Of a stretch of 64,000 nt of DNA, positions 61,974 to 64,000 are shown piece after piece (the stretch's first letter is position 1; every line of letters starts with the position of its first letter). The translations under genes and the position numbers were made by a program. The stretch comes from Pontibacter mucosus (GTDB lineage Bacteria > Bacteroidota > Bacteroidia > Cytophagales > Hymenobacteraceae): positions 55,426-119,425 of the forward strand of contig NZ_QBKI01000013.1 in NCBI RefSeq assembly GCF_003054055.1, given 5' to 3'. Under the pieces are notes generated by a model, which had not been told where the DNA came from, ran no database searches, and saw only the letters and a program-made list of their open reading frames with translations.

Positions 61974-63298
61974 TACAGCACTTCTATTCCATCCACCAGG
62001 CTATCCACGGCCGACTCATCGGGTCGCTCGTCTCGGATCTCTATCTGGCCGAACAGCTGCCTTTTATCAACCCCCGGGTTCTGGCGGATGATGCTCAGGA
62101 TATTCAGAAAATCACGGATCACCTCACGAGGCGTTAGAAACTCGCTCGCGCCAGGCTTGTTGAACATCTCCTCCATGAAAAGCTGGATCTCCTCATCCGT
62201 GATGTCCAACTGGGTTTTGTAGTTGAAGTCAAAGATAGCCTTCAGCTTCTTGAGCAGCACAAAGATCTCGTTGTGGTTCAGCGGCATCAGGCGAATGACC
62301 GGCTGTGAGAAATCCCGCACTTCCAGGGTCTCGAACTTGTTTGTCTCGAGTCTGGACTTAAGGGCATGGTAGCTGAAGAGCCCCCTGCGCTCGTTCTCGA
62401 GCACCTCGTGGGTGCCCGCGAAGTTGATGAAGAAGTTACTGACCTTACCCTGGAAGCAGTCATTGTAAATAGTCAGGATCTTCTCATAGTTTTTCTCCCG
62501 CATCACGGAAGTAGATATTTTATAAAGGTTTATCGCCTCATCCAGGTTAATCATGAATCCGCTGTAGCCCATGTTAACAAACAGCCTGCAGAAGTTCTTG
62601 AGCATGTCATAGTAATTCAGATCATTTATGATCTCACGTACTCCCAAGTCCTGCCGAGCCTCCGTTTTAGTGCGATACTCTCCCTTCAGCCATTTTAGGG
62701 CGCTTCTTCGCAGCTGCTCATTATCGCTGATATAGCCCTCGTAGTACTTCATGACCACCACCCCAAAATCAAAGCCGCCGACATCCGTGATTTCGTTCAG
62801 GGTTTGCATGATGCTGCGCTGGATTAGGGGCAGATGCTGTTCCTCCCGGATCTCAGTCAGGGAGATGCCTTCTGCCTGCGCCGTCTTCGAAACAACCTGC
62901 TCGATCCATTTTTCCAGCAGCGTTGCCAGCGCGCCGCCTTCTGGCTTGGTCTGGATGGCGATGTTGTCCATAATGGCCGAGTAAAGCGCCACTGCCTTGC
63001 CGTCATTGGAGTATAGCCTGTTATCTGGAGTGAAGTCAGCGTTGGCCACCACAAATTTCTGCTTCAGCGCCACGGTGTTCAGCAGGTGCATCATAAAGGA
63101 TTTTCCGGACCCGAAGTCGCCGATCCAGAACTTAACCATGCTGTGCCCGTTCCTGACGTCCTCCAAAGCTTTGATGAAAGCCTCGATCTCGGCGGATCTC
63201 CCTACTGTTATGTGCTGCACGCCGATCTTTGGGACCACGCCGCCTAGCAGCGAGTTCACAATGGCGGTGGCTTCCTTTGGTTTGATGTTATCTGTCAT
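61973..63298 (-). CDS. P-loop ATPase (DUF2791/BrxD-like), SngB-like of a Shango-type operon
   Basis: A 441-aa protein with Walker A GDFGSGKS (residues 60-67) in VKFWIGDFGSGKSFMMHLL, SGFMINLDEAINLYKISTS as Walker B-like, and FINFAGTHEVLENERRGLFS (sensor). The features match the BrxD/DUF2791 group of AAA-like NTPases, also used by Shango SngB. Overlaps the TerB gene upstream by ATGA and the helicase gene downstream by one base. Together they are clearly a three-gene unit. Confidence 0.8.
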   Translation of the reverse strand: MTDNIKPKEATAIVNSLLGGVVPKIGVQHITVGRSAEIEAFIKALEDVRNGHSMVKFWIGDFGSGKSFMMHLLNTVALKQKFVVANADFTPDNRLYSNDGKAVALYSAIMDNIAIQTKPEGGALATLLEKWIEQVVSKTAQAEGISLTEIREEQHLPLIQRSIMQTLNEITDVGGFDFGVVVMKYYEGYISDNEQLRRSALKWLKGEYRTKTEARQDLGVREIINDLNYYDMLKNFCRLFVNMGYSGFMINLDEAINLYKISTSVMREKNYEKILTIYNDCFQGKVSNFFINFAGTHEVLENERRGLFSYHALKSRLETNKFETLEVRDFSQPVIRLMPLNHNEIFVLLKKLKAIFDFNYKTQLDITDEEIQLFMEEMFNKPGASEFLTPREVIRDFLNILSIIRQNPGVDKRQLFGQIEIRDERPDESAVDSLVDGIEVL

Positions 63299-64000
63299 TT
63301 TCTTAAAAGTTGTTGAAAGTAGTTTTCATAGATCGCATAGGTATCTCCGTCCTCTTCAATCAGCACGTCATCCAGCTGCTCGTAGCAGCTCTCGTTGATG
63401 CTGTCTATTAGTTGGTTCTTGAACACCCCTCGTGTTTTTGAGAAGGTCTCCACCTGTTGCTGTGCAAGCGACAGGTCACTGGACTGGAAGAGCTGCAGGA
63501 GCTCCTGCTGTACCTCATTCAGGGCAATCTCGGAGATAAACAGGCTTGCATTAGAAGCAGCAGTATTCGCTTTGATTTCCAACTGTATCTCCTCCCCTTC
63601 TGTCGCACTGTCGTCATCAGAGGAAGTGCCGCTCGCATCCATCGATGCCACAGGCTCATCTTCATCCTGCAGGTACTCGTTGAGCAGCTCCACTGTGCCA
63701 GAGTGCTGTTGCTGTACCTCCCGGATAGTGCTTAAGTCCAGCTGTATCTTCTTACGTTGCTTTGTGTAGACGCTGGGGACCTCGGCCAAAGCCTTTTGAA
63801 GATCTTTGTCTTCCAAGAACTGGTTCAGGATCTCCTCGAAGCGCTTCACCTGCCCGGTTTCCCTGAAGAGGCTTTTCTGGATCGTTTTGGTCAGTTGTTT
63901 GTTATCAACTGTGTTGGAATTAAGGTCATGGTGCAGGTAGTGCAGGAAGAAGCGAAGCGCCTCTTCCCTGTCGTGTTTCGAGACGAGCTTTGAGGCCTCA
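63295..64000 (-). CDS. TerB-C domain protein, SngA-like (partial, runs off window)
   Basis: The frame is open to base 64000; the N-terminus lies beyond. Visible C-terminal part: KHDREEALRFFLHYLHHDLN, VYTKQRKKIQLDLSTIREVQ, QQHSGTVELLNEYLQDEDE, typical of TerB-C proteins (pattern KKIELDxxxIxxIxxxTxxVxxLLxxxxxDE). An acidic/Ser-rich linker follows and then a helical end (FISEIALNEVQQELLQLFQS). It ends overlapping the ATPase start by ATGA. In Shango it is the first gene. Confidence 0.75.
   Translation of the reverse strand, partial: EASKLVSKHDREEALRFFLHYLHHDLNSNTVDNKQLTKTIQKSLFRETGQVKRFEEILNQFLEDKDLQKALAEVPSVYTKQRKKIQLDLSTIREVQQQHSGTVELLNEYLQDEDEPVASMDASGTSSDDDSATEGEEIQLEIKANTAASNASLFISEIALNEVQQELLQLFQSSDLSLAQQQVETFSKTRGVFKNQLIDSINESCYEQLDDVLIEEDGDTYAIYENYFQQLLRK

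Noticed and set aside
59832..63298. BREX type 2 system
   Set aside because: The ATPase and helicase resemble BrxD and BrxHI, but no PglX methyltransferase, PglZ, PglW or PglY is present; the adjoining TerB gene fits Shango better.
1..64000. CRISPR arrays
   Set aside because: The tandem and direct repeats (24501-24584; iterons) have either no spacers or irregular short gaps, and there are no cas genes.
1..64000. tRNA or rRNA genes
   Set aside because: I saw no cloverleaf-like GTTCRA-type segments with matching stems or rRNA motifs; a covariance search would be decisive.

Overview
This window looks like accessory DNA from a Bacteroidota bacterium, probably an aerobic Cytophagia/Hymenobacteraceae-type host (Pontibacter/Hymenobacter-like; the genus is inference). 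The reasons are: a transfer operon whose gene order (ParA, DUF3408-like, TraE, F, G, I, J, K, a TraL-like gene, M, N, O, coupling protein) is that of the Bacteroidota CTnDOT-type system; promoter elements of the Bacteroidota form TTTG-N20-TAnnTTTG; and several families mostly seen in this phylum (DUF3945/4099, DUF6660, fused CusA-CusC). A replication initiator beside twelve iterons, plus relaxase, oriT candidate and transfer genes, suggests a conjugative plasmid, or a chromosome/ICE carrying an integrated one.

Layout. 1-11460 (minus strand): a frameshifted CusA-type metal pump cut by the window edge; a carbohydrate/redox module (GT35 glucan-phosphorylase-like protein lacking the PLP lysine, type II archaeal-like GAPDH, MGH1-like glycosidase, SPW/VKOR membrane protein) with small membrane proteins; and decayed remnants of an AraC-type regulator and a second CusA. 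11996-13574: an SDR oxidoreductase and a 4-TM protein. 13744-15809: serine recombinase behind a perfect inverted repeat, then a DUF3800 protein. 16363-18412: two small genes, then a three-gene Fic operon behind a promoter overlapped by an operator-like palindrome. 18559-20560: Rep gene, iterons and AT-rich DNA (oriV). 20852-23570: RadC-like and ArdC-like proteins and small plasmid genes. 23941-26317: oriT candidate, MobC-like protein, a six-copy 14-bp tandem repeat, relaxase. 26338-39319: ParA-like ATPase, the T4SS transfer operon, coupling protein and XRE regulator.

39516-51248 (minus strand) is a metal-resistance block: ArsR-merTP-GDCC mercury uptake operon without a visible reductase, Zn/Cd-type P1B ATPase, DUF3703, Fur-family regulator, YnfA remnant, CDF-like transporter, CusB and a fused CusA-CusC. 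51572-53886: DUF4099/DUF3945 protein, toprim protein, lipoprotein.

54007-64000 (minus strand) is a defence/toxin island: a Rad50/SMC-like ATPase coupled to a 71-aa protein (not matched to any system I know), HipBA with two clear operator palindromes, a TerB-like/BRCT protein, and a TerB-ATPase-helicase operon that fits the Shango anti-phage architecture (first gene runs off the edge). The most likely undescribed units are the SMC-like pair, the variant Fic operon, the BRCT/TerB gene beside the Shango-like operon, and the lysine-less GT35 protein.
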